Part shown: positions 53,108 through 63,500 of the stretch, piece after piece
How positions within the stretch are numbered: position 1 is the first letter of the stretch
How the letters are laid out: every line of letters starts with the position of its first letter
NCBI GenBank assembly: GCA_015229115.1
Contig: JADGCH010000001.1
Span: 1-64,000 of the forward strand
Length of the DNA: 64,000 nt
Reading direction: 5' to 3'
DNA from: Magnetococcales bacterium
Lineage (GTDB): Bacteria; Pseudomonadota; Magnetococcia; Magnetococcales; JADGCH01
Notes under the pieces: generated by a model
The model's input: only the letters and a program-made list of their open reading frames with translations
The model's database searches: none
Told to the model about the DNA's origin: nothing
Program-made: the position numbers and the translations under genes

Positions 53108-55035
53108 CCGCCTCCCTGCATCGGGAAGCCTATCTTGATTTTGTCGGTCTGGAGCGCAACCCGTTTCCGGTAGCGCCGGATAGCGAGAATCTGTTCATGC
53201 CAGCGCGGCTGGACGATCTGATCAACGAAGTTCTGCATAGCATTCTGACCCGGCGCGGCTTTCTGGTATTGACCGGGGAAGTGGGGCTCGGCAAGACCAC
53301 TATTAGCAAACGTCTGATGAACATGCTTGACCAGCAACAGGTGGAAACGGCGCTGGTCTTCAATACCTTTTTTCAGGGTACCGAGTTGCTGGATGAAATC
53401 ATCCGCGATTTCGGCGCTGACCGCGGCAGTCGCGATGGCTTATCCGGGCGCATGGAGGCTCTGAACCAGTTTTTGCTGGCCCAGTATGCTCTGGGACACA
53501 ACTGCGCACTGATCATTGACGATGCCCAGAACCTGTCGATTGAAAGTTTGGAATTGGTGCGCATGATCTCCAATCTGGAGGCCAATGCCGAAAAACTGGT
53601 CCAGATTCTCCTGATCGGTCAGACCGAACTGGCCGACAAGCTGGCAACCCATGAAATGCGCCAGCTTAAAAGCCGCGTTGTGATGCACGCCAAAGTGCAT
53701 CCTTTCGATGCCGAGGAAGTGAAGCAATACATCTTTTTTCGTCTCGGCAGTGCCGGTCATCGTGGTAATCTGCATATTTCCGACCGCACCTTTCAGTGGA
53801 TCTATCGTTTTACCCATGGCACGCCGCGCGAGATCAATAAATTGATGGATCGCTGTCTGTATGGCTTGTTTGCGGAAGGAACGACTCGTCTGTCACCGAA
53901 GCTGGTACGGGAAGTGGCCGGCGAGCTGGGCATGGTATCCGAGCATAACCCTTGGCAGCGCTGGCCGCTGCTGTGGCAGATGGCCTTGTCGGCCTCTGTC
54001 GCTCTGTCGGTAGGGGCCGGGGCTATGTGGTGGTTGATGCGTCCTGCCGCAGCTCCGTCCGTTCATTGGGATGCTGCTCCCTCTGTACCGGCGGTGCAGC
54101 AACAGCAGACCTCCACATTCTCATCACAGCCGGCCGTGCAGCTAGCTTCACAACCGGTCAGTGCTGCTCCAGAAACGACAGTAGCCGTAGCCCAACAGCA
54201 GCAGCAGCCACCGCCGCCACCGCAGCTTTCTGTTGAGGTGTCCAAGCCTGACGGCCTTGATGAGGCTGTCCAGCGCCGTTTTCTCGGTCACTATGGATTG
54301 ATGGCACTGGAGGCCGATCTGGCTGCGGCTTGGCGCGAACAACGTTTTGATGGACTGGCGGAAAAAGTGGCTAAGCAGGTGGGAGGCTATCGTCTGATCC
54401 GGATGAGCTACCTGCCTGAGTCGGTGGCCGTACCCCCAGAGCGGTGGTTGCGCCATGTGGGTCGCGATGGCCAAGAGCAGTTTCTCTTTTTCTGGAAACC
54501 GGATTTATGGGTCGGTCCTTTCAATTACAACGGCAGAAGCGATGTCATCAAAAAGTTGCAGGAAAAACTGCAGCGAGCCGGTTTCGATACCAGGGGAGTC
54601 GATGGTATTGTTGGCCCGGCGACCATCATGGCGCTGGTGCAGTTCCAGAAGAGACATCATCTGCCCGTTACCGGTCACCCCGATGGGGAAACGATGTTCA
54701 TGTTGTCGACCGTTCGGGAGGAAGGTAACAGCAGTGCCGCGGTAACGCCTGCCGATGTGGTGGCGTGGGTGGTGCAGGTGGCCAGTGTCAAGGATCAGGC
54801 TGTTGCCAGTTTGCTGGCGGAAAGTTTGCGTGCCCGTGGTTTCTCCTGTGCGGTGGAACTCTCTGCCGATGGGCGTGGTGATAGCTGGTACACGGTGCGG
54901 GTTGGGCCATGGCGCTCACGTCAGGAGGCCGATGCCCAGCGACCGGTGCTGATTGAACTGACCAAACAGGGCGATCTGGTGACCATGGAGTACCGCGGCG
55001 GTAAGAAGGGTGTTGTGCCCGGGAATAGTCAGTAA
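53104..55035 (+). CDS. mshM: MshM/ExeA-like AAA ATPase with peptidoglycan-binding and SPOR domains
   Basis: The 643-residue protein has an ExeA/MshM-type AAA domain (1-265; Walker A GEVGLGKTT at 58-66, Walker B LIIDDAQN near 137) and a membrane span (about 290-311). A Pro/Gln-rich linker, a peptidoglycan-binding domain (about 476-535; GVDGIVGPATIMALVQFQ) and a terminal SPOR domain (about 553-632) follow. Known MshM proteins are shorter; this one resembles ExeA/GspA plus SPOR. It probably couples ATP use to cell-wall remodelling at the secretin. Confidence 0.85.
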   Translation: MTASLHREAYLDFVGLERNPFPVAPDSENLFMPARLDDLINEVLHSILTRRGFLVLTGEVGLGKTTISKRLMNMLDQQQVETALVFNTFFQGTELLDEIIRDFGADRGSRDGLSGRMEALNQFLLAQYALGHNCALIIDDAQNLSIESLELVRMISNLEANAEKLVQILLIGQTELADKLATHEMRQLKSRVVMHAKVHPFDAEEVKQYIFFRLGSAGHRGNLHISDRTFQWIYRFTHGTPREINKLMDRCLYGLFAEGTTRLSPKLVREVAGELGMVSEHNPWQRWPLLWQMALSASVALSVGAGAMWWLMRPAAAPSVHWDAAPSVPAVQQQQTSTFSSQPAVQLASQPVSAAPETTVAVAQQQQQPPPPPQLSVEVSKPDGLDEAVQRRFLGHYGLMALEADLAAAWREQRFDGLAEKVAKQVGGYRLIRMSYLPESVAVPPERWLRHVGRDGQEQFLFFWKPDLWVGPFNYNGRSDVIKKLQEKLQRAGFDTRGVDGIVGPATIMALVQFQKRHHLPVTGHPDGETMFMLSTVREEGNSSAAVTPADVVAWVVQVASVKDQAVASLLAESLRARGFSCAVELSADGRGDSWYTVRVGPWRSRQEADAQRPVLIELTKQGDLVTMEYRGGKKGVVPGNSQ

Positions 55036-55065
55036 CAAGCATATTGTCATTGTTGAGAGGAAGCT

Positions 55066-56715
55066 ATGGCCGACAAAAGCAACCGTAAACCGCTGGGTGT
55101 ACTGCTTCAGGAAAAGAAGCTGATCAGCAAGAACCATATCGATCTGGCCTTGCAGGATCAAAAGGTGACGCGGGACCGGGTGGGTGAGATTCTGGAGCGG
55201 CTCGGCTTTATCTCGCAGTACGATGTCGCGACCACCATCGCTGAGCAGGAGCAGCGCGAGTATGTCAACGTCGATGACGTGGTGCCGGAAGAGGCAACGC
55301 TGCGTCTGTTCAACCTGAATCTGTGCCAGACGCACCAGTTTCTGCCTGTCAGTCACAAGGGTGGTGTCATCCAGGTCATTACCGCTACCGACGATGTCGA
55401 AAATCTGGAACGGCTGATTTCGCGTCATACTGGCTTGCGCGCCCAGTTCAAGCAGGGCGAGCGTGGCAAGATCCAGAACATGGCCCAGTATTATTACTAT
55501 TTTCTAGAAAATCCGGTTGAGAAGCTGATTGAACGCGAATTGCAGTTGCTGGCAGCTGATACCGATGGTGTGCGTTCTCTCGATCCATTCATCAACAACA
55601 TGATGCAGCTGGCCGTCAAGACAAGGGCCTCCGATATCCATATCCGCCCTATGGACCGTTCCATCAATCTGGCCTGTCGTGTCGATGGCGTGATGCGGTC
55701 GCTCTTTTCGATGCCTCTCACCATGAAACGACTGGTGACTACCCTCAAGATGCGCGCTGATATGGACATTGCCGAGCAGCGCCTGCCGCAGGATGGCAGC
55801 TTTTCCGGCGATATTCTCAACAACCGCTACGACTTCCGTGTCTCGACCACCGTTTGTCCGTTTGGCGAAAATATGGTGATCCGGTTGTTGCCGATGCGCA
55901 GCGATTTTATGGGGTTGGCACAGCTTGGATTCGATCCGGAAGATATCGAAACCCTGAAACAGATTTTTAACCATCCCTACGGTATCGTGCTGCTGACCGG
56001 ACCAACCGGATCGGGTAAGACTACCACGTTGTATGCGGCTGTGCGGGCACTCAATCTGACCGAGAAGAACATTCTGACGGTGGAAAACCCCATCGAGTAC
56101 CGTATCCCGTTGGTACGCCAGACTCAGATCAACATCAAGGCCGGTTATACCTTTGCCAGTGCCATTCGTCACTTCCTGCGTCATGACCCGGATGTTATTC
56201 TGGTGGGAGAAATTCGCGACAAAGAGACGGCTGAAACGGCCCTGTCAGCCTCTGAAACTGGCCACTTGGTGTTATCGACACTGCATACCAACACGGCGTT
56301 CGGCGCCATTCCCCGGTTGCGTTCCCTCAATATTCCGCCTTTCATGCTGGCCGATTCTCTGGTGGGAGTGGTCAGTCAGCGACTGGTGCGGCGCGTCTGC
56401 AGCAACTGCAAGGAGGAGTATGCGCCAACCGAGGAGGAACTGGCCTATCTGGGCGATAGCACCATTCGCAAGCTTTACCGTGGTCGTGGTTGTAGTGCCT
56501 GCCTTGAGACCGGTTATCATGGCCGTACCATGATCTATGAAATCATGCGGACGTCGCCCAGTCTGGCCATGCAGATCAACCGTGATGAGTCCTTCGATGT
56601 TTTGTTGGCGACGGCGCGTGACCAGGGATTTCGGGACATTATGGCTTCGGCGGTTACCAAGGTGCGACGGGGTGATATCTCAGTCAACGAAGTAATGCGG
56701 GTGCTTGGTAGCTAG
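55066..56715 (+). CDS. mshE: Type II/IV secretion ATPase MshE
   Basis: The 549-residue GspE/PilB-family hexameric ATPase powers pilus assembly. It has an N-terminal MshEN-type domain (1-150; LGVLLQEKKLISKNHID), Walker A GPTGSGKTTTLYA near 311, Walker B ILVGEIRDKETAE near 377, and a zinc site CSNC (about 444) with CSAC (about 475). MshEN domains can bind c-di-GMP, and two cyclases and a phosphodiesterase are encoded nearby. Confidence 0.94.
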   Translation: MADKSNRKPLGVLLQEKKLISKNHIDLALQDQKVTRDRVGEILERLGFISQYDVATTIAEQEQREYVNVDDVVPEEATLRLFNLNLCQTHQFLPVSHKGGVIQVITATDDVENLERLISRHTGLRAQFKQGERGKIQNMAQYYYYFLENPVEKLIERELQLLAADTDGVRSLDPFINNMMQLAVKTRASDIHIRPMDRSINLACRVDGVMRSLFSMPLTMKRLVTTLKMRADMDIAEQRLPQDGSFSGDILNNRYDFRVSTTVCPFGENMVIRLLPMRSDFMGLAQLGFDPEDIETLKQIFNHPYGIVLLTGPTGSGKTTTLYAAVRALNLTEKNILTVENPIEYRIPLVRQTQINIKAGYTFASAIRHFLRHDPDVILVGEIRDKETAETALSASETGHLVLSTLHTNTAFGAIPRLRSLNIPPFMLADSLVGVVSQRLVRRVCSNCKEEYAPTEEELAYLGDSTIRKLYRGRGCSACLETGYHGRTMIYEIMRTSPSLAMQINRDESFDVLLATARDQGFRDIMASAVTKVRRGDISVNEVMRVLGS

Positions 56716-56732
56716 CAGGGGAGACCATTGTC

Positions 56733-57965
56733 ATGGCCTATTTCCGTTATAACATGCTCAGCAAGGAGGGGCGTCAGAAGGTCGGCCTGATCAGTCTGCC
56801 GTTTGACAATCCGATTTCCGCCATGGCCTATCTGGAACGGCAGGGCAATATCGTTTTTGAAGCCACGCCGATGCCTCCTCTGGTAGGCCGTGCCATCGGG
56901 CTGCTGGACCAGTTGTTTGGTCAGAATATCTCCAAGGAAGAGTTGGCCGAAGCGCTCAATAACGTCGCTGTCATGCTCAAGGCCGGTCTACCGCTGATGT
57001 CAGCGCTGCAGGATGCCCTAGCCGAGCACAACAACAACACCTTGTCACGCATTGGCAAGGAGATCGTCATGCGCGTTGAGGCGGGTGCCAGCCTGACGGA
57101 TGCGCTAAAAGGCTATCGCAACATTTTTTCCGGCAACGTGCTGTTTCTGATCAGTCTCGGTGAAGAGACCGGTAGTCTGGATCGTACCATCCATGATGCC
57201 GCTGAACATATGAAAAAAATGGACAAAATCCAGAAGGATGTCAAATCGGCGCTGCGTTATCCCATGATCGTTTTTGGCATGATCGTGATTGCCATGATGT
57301 TCTGGCTCTATTCGGTGGTGCCCGCTGTTGCTGGTGTTTTCAAATCGATGGGGGCCAAGTTGCCAGCCATGACCATCATGGTGATCGAGGCTTCCGATGT
57401 GGTCATCAATAGTGCCCCAATCTTTTTTGGTACCATCATCGCCATCGTCATGCTACTCAGGCTGGCAACCCGACTGCATCAGCCGACGCGCAGAGTCATG
57501 CATATAATCATGCTGAAGCTCCCCGTGGTCAAATCACTGATGCACTACTACAATCAGGCTTTCATCACCGAGTACCTGGCCCTCATGATCACGGCGGGTC
57601 TTGACATTCTGCGCAGCATCGACATTCTGGGCACAACGCTGCCCAATGAGGTTTATAAGGAGAAAATGCAGATGGTGCGTGGTGCGCTGTTACAGGGCAT
57701 CGGCGTGCGGGCCGCGTTCCAGAGCGCCAAGATCTTTCCGCCTTTCGTCATCCGCATGGTCGGCGTGGGCGAGCAGAGCGGCACCCTGAGCGATCAGCTG
57801 ACCTATATCTCGGAAGATTATCGCGTCAAGCTGGAGTTCATGGTGGCCAACATCGGCAAGATGATCGAACCACTCGCCCTCGGCATCGGAGGCGGACTGT
57901 TCGTGTTGCTGACCGTAGCGCTGTTCACACCTATTTACGATCTGATCCAGAACATGAGCAAGTAG
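56733..57965 (+). CDS. mshG: Type II/IV secretion inner-membrane protein MshG
   Basis: The 410-residue GspF/PilC-family protein has two T2SSF domains (about 70-190 and 270-395; LNNVAVMLKAGLPLMSALQDA and LALMITAGLDILRSIDIL), each followed by membrane segments. It is the platform subunit that transmits MshE movement to the pseudopilus. It is the last gene of the msh run; no pilin gene follows. Confidence 0.94.
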   Translation: MAYFRYNMLSKEGRQKVGLISLPFDNPISAMAYLERQGNIVFEATPMPPLVGRAIGLLDQLFGQNISKEELAEALNNVAVMLKAGLPLMSALQDALAEHNNNTLSRIGKEIVMRVEAGASLTDALKGYRNIFSGNVLFLISLGEETGSLDRTIHDAAEHMKKMDKIQKDVKSALRYPMIVFGMIVIAMMFWLYSVVPAVAGVFKSMGAKLPAMTIMVIEASDVVINSAPIFFGTIIAIVMLLRLATRLHQPTRRVMHIIMLKLPVVKSLMHYYNQAFITEYLALMITAGLDILRSIDILGTTLPNEVYKEKMQMVRGALLQGIGVRAAFQSAKIFPPFVIRMVGVGEQSGTLSDQLTYISEDYRVKLEFMVANIGKMIEPLALGIGGGLFVLLTVALFTPIYDLIQNMSK

Positions 57966-57982
57966 GGCTGGACCACACCAAG

Positions 57983-58399
57983 TCAGGCAAATAGATCGAC
58001 GCGGGCGTACTGCCTTGAGCCACCCGCAACGGCGGACCGATTGTCCGGATTGCTGGTGGTCTCTTCTTTAGGCAGGGAAGCATTGGCAGCAGCTGTTAAC
58101 AGGAAACGAGTCACGGCACGCTGGGCCTTGACCGGACGGGACATCAGCTCAGCACGCAACGCCTCCAACTGCGGTAAAGACTGCTCCTTACGCACGGGCT
58201 GCTTCGACTGGGTTTCGTCTTTCTCCTTGCTATCCCGCGCACCCATACCTATAACAGGCTGGGGTGGGGCAGGATGCTGGGCCTGAACCTGCTCAGCATT
58301 GTTGGTGCGCATCTCGACGTTAGCCCGGTCCTGTTGGGTCACCTCGTAGGTGGGAACCCGGATTCCATAGGGAATAGAAGAAGACAACGCGTTGATCAT
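57983..58399 (-). CDS. Small, mostly disordered protein of unknown function
   Basis: About 138 residues, no signal peptide or span. It begins MINALSSSIPYGIRVPTYEV, continues through a Gln/Pro/Lys-rich disordered part (TNNAEQVQAQHPAPPQP), has a helix near the centre (LEALRAELMSRPVKAQRAVTR) and ends YARVDLFA. I do not recognise a family. The ATG at 58399 follows GAGG by 8 nt. A sigma-28-like promoter upstream suggests a flagellum-linked role, by inference only. Confidence 0.6.
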   Translation of the reverse strand: MINALSSSIPYGIRVPTYEVTQQDRANVEMRTNNAEQVQAQHPAPPQPVIGMGARDSKEKDETQSKQPVRKEQSLPQLEALRAELMSRPVKAQRAVTRFLLTAAANASLPKEETTSNPDNRSAVAGGSRQYARVDLFA

Positions 58400-58435
58400 G
58401 GCCGAACCCTCCACAAAAAAACCTATTCAACTGTT

Positions 58436-58463
58436 TTATCGGACAAAACGAGCACAGTCTTGA
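58436..58463 (-). promoter_or_regulatory. Sigma-28-like promoter before the small disordered protein
   Basis: Read on the minus strand, TCAAGACT, 12 nt, then TCCGATAA. This resembles the FliA consensus (TCAAGTTT or TAAAGTTT, 11-12 nt, GCCGATAA). It ends 36 nt before the ATG. A sigma-70 reading also exists upstream (TTGCAA, 17 nt, TAAAAA), so this is a candidate only. Confidence 0.4.
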
Positions 58464-58517
58464 GCAGATTTTTAACTGAAATTCCATTTTATTGCAATGG
58501 TAAAAGAGGCTTACCCC

Positions 58518-59174
58518 ATGCCCTTAGCACTGTTTGATCTGGACAATACGTTGCTGCGTGGTGACAGTGACTATCTGTGGGGACGGTTTCTGGTTGAGCA
58601 ATGTATCGTCGATGATAACTGGTACGAGCAGCAAAATCGACGCTTTTTCGATGATTATCGTCAGGGAACGTTGGATATCCAGGCTTATTTACGCTTTCAG
58701 GGTGCCATTCTCGCTCGCCACGACACAGCGACTTTGCAAACCTGGCACGACCAGTTCATGCGCAGCCATATCGAGCCGATTGTATTGGAGCAGGGCAGGG
58801 CCTGTCTTGAAGAGCACCGCCGTCGTGGCAATGTATTGGTGATGATCACAGCGACCAACCGGTTTGTGACAGCACCGATCGCCCGGTTGCTACAGATGGA
58901 TCATCTTTTGGCTACTGATCTGGAGATGGTGGAGGGTCGTTTCAGTGGCCAACCAGAGGGTGTGCCCTGTTTTCAATCAGGCAAGGTGACCCGCTTGCAG
59001 CAATGGATAGAGCAGACAGGCCATTCGTTGCAGGGCAGCTGGTTCTACAGCGATTCCCATAACGACCTACCTCTGTTGCAGCAAGTCGATCATCCGGTTG
59101 CCGTTGATCCGGATGATCGATTGCGTCACTACGCCATCGACCATGGCTGGCCGATTGTCACCTTTCGTGACTGA
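58518..59174 (+). CDS. HAD-IB family hydrolase (SerB-like)
   Basis: About 218 residues. The nucleophile motif FDLDNTLLRGDSDYLW, motif II (VLVMITATNRF) and motif IV (YSDSHNDLPLL) identify a HAD phosphatase of subfamily IB. Members include phosphoserine phosphatase, histidinol phosphatase and phosphatases of unknown substrate. The cap region is alpha-helical. The ATG at 58518 is 8 nt after AGAGG. It converges with the TolC-family gene (2 nt apart). Confidence 0.9.
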   Translation: MPLALFDLDNTLLRGDSDYLWGRFLVEQCIVDDNWYEQQNRRFFDDYRQGTLDIQAYLRFQGAILARHDTATLQTWHDQFMRSHIEPIVLEQGRACLEEHRRRGNVLVMITATNRFVTAPIARLLQMDHLLATDLEMVEGRFSGQPEGVPCFQSGKVTRLQQWIEQTGHSLQGSWFYSDSHNDLPLLQQVDHPVAVDPDDRLRHYAIDHGWPIVTFRD

Positions 59175-59176
59175 GT

Positions 59177-60484
59177 TTATTTGTTGAAGGCTTGGGTAAT
59201 CTGTCCCATGCTGCCGAGCAGACGATAGAAACCCATCAGGTAGTTCAGATCTTCCGTAATCAGGGACGAACGGGCCGTAAATAGCTCGGTCTCGGTGTTG
59301 AGCACGTCAAGCAGCGTGCGCTTGCCCATCTTGAACTGCTGGTGGTAGGCATCGGCTACCTTGCGGCTGATCTCGGCATGCTGTTTCAGATAGGTGATGC
59401 GGTTGCGCGACATCTCCATCAGCTCCCAGGCCGTTCTGACCCCTTCGATAACCTCACGTTGCCGCTGGTCCAGCGTCTCCTGGGCCTGATTGACTTTATG
59501 GTGATTTTCCTGATTCTTGGCCAGATCGCCGCCACCGCGCAGCAGGTTATAGTTCATGCGTAGCATGGCCGCCATGCCGGTCCCGTCACCTATCGAACCC
59601 CCGACATCAGCATTCTTTAGGGCCGACAGTTCCAGATCGAAACGGGGAATAAAACTGGAGGCTTGTGTTGCAGCCAGATCGGCCTTAGCAGCAACTAAAT
59701 CAGCCTGGGCCGCCAAAACGGCCGGATGCTGTTTCAAGGCCACTTCCACGGCAGCTTCGGAACTTTTCGGCAACAAGGCGGTATTGATCGACGGCTTGGT
59801 CAGATCTTTGGGTGCCTCACCAATGGTACGGATGAAACGGATACGGGCATTTTTATAGGCCGTATCGGTAGCGACTTGCAACGCCGACGTCAAGGCCCAG
59901 CGGGTCTCGGTCTGTTGCACATCCGCTTCGGTACCCGCACCACTTTCAAACTTTTGCTTGATCTTCTCTAAAATACGCTGGTGCAGCACCACATTGTCTT
60001 TGACCAGTTCCAGCAACTGTTCCTGCTTATAAGCCTCCAGATAGTAATCACTGGTTGACTGTATCACGGTATCCAGCACCTTCTGCTGGTTGTGGCGTGC
60101 TGACGCAGCGGTAGACTCAGCTTTATCGACCGCATGACTGGTAGCGAATCCATCAAACAACATCTGCTTGGCTGTGACCGTTGCTTCGCGCCGGTTGAGC
60201 GTCAGAGTGCCATTCGGTGGCTTGGCGGCGCGCGTCGTGGTATTGTCGCTATATTCACGGCCATAGCCGGCATTGATATCGACAGACGGCAAATAGCCAG
60301 CGCGAGCCTGACCGATCTGCTGTTCAACAGCGGCCTGTTTCTGCCGTTCTGCCAGCAATTCAGGGTTGGTTTGAACAGCCTTGCTGACCGCTTCCGACAG
60401 GGTTTGTGCCTTGAGCGGTGTTGCTAACGTCAGTAACGTTAACAGCAGGAGAGACGATAAAGTCGATAAATGGCGTTTCATCAT
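59177..60484 (-). CDS. TolC-family outer-membrane protein (type I secretion type)
   Basis: About 435 residues with a signal peptide (STLSSLLLLTLLTLATPLKAQ). It has the TolC/AggA form: LSEAVSKAVQTNPELLAERQKQAA, KQMLFDGFATSHAV, and NLLRGGGDLAKNQ in the second half with AEISRKVADAYHQQFKMGKRTLLDVLNTETELF. This subtype usually serves adhesin export. The large FecR/cadherin gene is 39 nt upstream on the same strand and is a likely substrate. No ABC exporter or HlyD gene is in the window. The ATG at 60484 has AGGA 7 nt upstream. Confidence 0.9.
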   Translation of the reverse strand: MMKRHLSTLSSLLLLTLLTLATPLKAQTLSEAVSKAVQTNPELLAERQKQAAVEQQIGQARAGYLPSVDINAGYGREYSDNTTTRAAKPPNGTLTLNRREATVTAKQMLFDGFATSHAVDKAESTAASARHNQQKVLDTVIQSTSDYYLEAYKQEQLLELVKDNVVLHQRILEKIKQKFESGAGTEADVQQTETRWALTSALQVATDTAYKNARIRFIRTIGEAPKDLTKPSINTALLPKSSEAAVEVALKQHPAVLAAQADLVAAKADLAATQASSFIPRFDLELSALKNADVGGSIGDGTGMAAMLRMNYNLLRGGGDLAKNQENHHKVNQAQETLDQRQREVIEGVRTAWELMEMSRNRITYLKQHAEISRKVADAYHQQFKMGKRTLLDVLNTETELFTARSSLITEDLNYLMGFYRLLGSMGQITQAFNK

Positions 60485-60523
60485 GTACAATTCCTGTCGC
60501 AATCCATTAAAATTCAGGTACCT

Positions 60524-63500
60524 TTACACCATCATGGCATGCTGCTGCTCATCAGGCAACAGGTGACTGAGCGGTAAGAGCGGTGGCGCGCTGGTCGCCG
60601 TGGTCGTATCGTCCACATAGGGGCTTATGGTTGAAGCACTGCTACTACTGCTACTACTGGGAATCTTGATCTCCTCATGAGTACTGGAAAACACTTCCTG
60701 AAAGGTCGGTATGGCGGCACTCGGGGTGGAATCACTACTGGCAACACTGGCTGTTGCGGTGGTGTTGCTGAAGGCATTGCCGCTACCAGTCGTGGTGTTG
60801 ATGCCGGTATCGCCATGTTCTCCCGTGGTGTGGTCCCAAGCCACAAAATCGATGCTGGCACGGCCACTGGCACCCGTACGAGGTTCAAATCGAATCCAGT
60901 CGGAATCATCCAGCAGGGTCGCCGCACTGGAAGAAGGTGTGCCAAAAGCCTGCCAGTTTTCACCATCAAGCGAGAATTGCCAGTTACCCTGACTGTTATC
61001 AAGACGGGTGACTGCGACACCAATGGCGTCGCCCTCCGAGTCAGTCACCGATCCGAGCAGATCACTCACCTCGAAGGTGCGGCTGCTCAGGGCAACAGTG
61101 GCAGCAGTCATCTGCGGCGCATCGTTGACGGGAGTGACCGTAATGGCAAAGTCGGTTACATCGGTGGCGGTCGTAGAGCCGTGCTCATCCATCACCGTAA
61201 AGCTGAAGCTGTCCTGATAATCCTCACTACCACCATGGCGGTAGCTCACACGGCCATTTTTGACATCATCCAGGGTGAACGTACTGGCTTCGGTCAGTTG
61301 GGTGTTGTTTAACAGTAAATCGCCGTACCCCGGCAAGGATGCCAGTGTGTAGATCACTTGGCTGGCGGGTGTATCCGGGTCCATTTTCTCGTCGGCAGTT
61401 GCATTGGGCTGGTTGGCCAGCATGGCTTCGGTCAGGGTAATGGTGCCATTTTCCCGACCTCCAACAGTTTCCAGCAGGGCATAGTCCAGGGAAGGAGAAG
61501 TACGGTCAATGGCCAGGACCATAGTTGCCTCATTGGAATAAACCGTACCGTCGGACCCCTGCCAAGTCAAATCGGTCGAGCCGCTCCAGTATTCACCCTC
61601 ATTGGGTACGAATTGAAGATTGCCCAATTCACTGGCGGCGATTTCCTGGTCAAGGGTAACCGGTTGTCCGTTCAGATTCAGGACGCCATGGTCTGGTAGG
61701 CCAGTAATCCGCACGGTTGCCAAGGCATCACCATCGACATCCTTAAACCGGGAAGTAAACATTGCTGCCGTCAAAGCCAAGGACTGGTTTTCTGTCCCTG
61801 AAATGGTTCCTGTAATCAGCGTTGGTGCGTCGTTGGTTGCGGCTATGGTGACTGTAATAGCAGCGGCATCGGAATAGTGATCGCCATCTGGTGAGGAGGC
61901 CTGCCACTGGATGGTGGTTGAACCATTCCAGTCCTGCACTGGTTTGAAGACCAGTTGATCCAGCTTATCAACCGGAACCGATTGCCCAGCTGTAACAGCT
62001 GTACCAGACAGAGACAAAACGCCCTCTTTGGTGGCATCCGGCAAGGCTGAGATACGAACCGTTCCCGTACTTAGAGGGGCTGATGTAGCATCCTTGAAAT
62101 CGTCTTTAGAGAAAGTTACGGTAACAGGAGGAGAGGCCGGATCACCACTTTCAGATACTTCTACACCCTGTTTGGCAAAACCAACCACAACCGGTGGTGT
62201 CGCTGCCTTGACCCGAGCCGCTTCCAGCGCTGCCAAGGCGGCTACGGCCGGATCAATCTCTACTGTTTCCTCCTGTGCTTCTTCCTCTTGAGTTTTTTCC
62301 TCTTCTAGTGCCTTTCCCTGTTCTTCAGACTGTGCTGACATCTCCTCCTTCTGCTGCTCTACCTTAACCTCTATCTTTTCTAGTTCTTCCTCCACTTTAT
62401 CAACGACTGCATCAACTACTTCAGAACCACTGGCATCCTGTACCTTTTCTGGTTCTATACTTGGCTTGTCTTTTTCAGCATCCTTGGTTGTGTCGTCACC
62501 CTCTTTAATCAGCTTTTCTACGATCTTCTGGTTTCCTGTATCGCCAGACGCCTGAGCTGCAGGTTGTTTATCCCCTTTCTGCTCATCAGCCGCTTTGGTC
62601 ACTCCTTCCAGGGATTCGCTGCGAGACTCGGTACCACGACTTTCCTGTTCTTTATGCTGTTGCTGCTGCTGTTCGTGCTTTTCTTTTTGTTCAAAACTTT
62701 GTGGAGACAGCTGCGATTGCAGGCGGTTGGTGAATGAGGGTGGGGGTACAAACGGTTTTGGGGGGCCACCCGAAGCAGGAATACTGGCGCCGACACCGGG
62801 AGCCAGCGTGATGGAGCCCTGACCCATGGGGTCGCTCACTGTGACGTTACCGTGATCCAGTACCACCTTGGTCTCACCGCTGCTGGTGACTTCACCGTCG
62901 ACGGCGCTGCCACGAATGCCGACCACGGCTACCGGGGTCTTGATGGTAGAGTGCTGGGCATTCTTGTTGAGGGTGGCAATTTGGCCGCTGGTATAGCGGA
63001 AGATACCAGTCATGACCGTAACGCCGAACTGTCCCTGTGCTGCTGACGGATTGAACAGGTATTCGTCGAGGATGCCGCGGGCGTTTTCACCGATCTGGAA
63101 GGTGGTGCCATCGCTAAAGACAAATTTGACCTGGGCACCGGCCGACGACTTGATGACATCACCCTGATAGATGGCATCGCCCTTGGCCAGAATGCGCACC
63201 TGGCCATCCTGACCACGGGCCAGCACCTTGCCGACGATACGATCAACCGTACCGATGGTGGGACCAACTGGTGGAATGGGCCAGTTATCGGGGCCGGCTA
63301 CCATGACGACCGGTGCCTCGGCCACAAGGAGATGTTGTACCATAGCCGGAGTGACCACGGCACCATTGCTGGCTACCAGATAGGGCGACGTGCCACCATT
63401 GAAGTAGTCGGTTACGACGATACGATCCCCCTGGGGGTTCTCGACGATCAGATCGGCTCCGGAACGGTGATATTCTCCTTCCAGCAGGAAGTGGACATCG

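Noticed and set aside
60524-61200. RTX-type calcium repeats at the end of the FecR/cadherin protein
   Set aside because: No GGxGxD nonapeptides are present; the end is Ser/Thr-rich instead.
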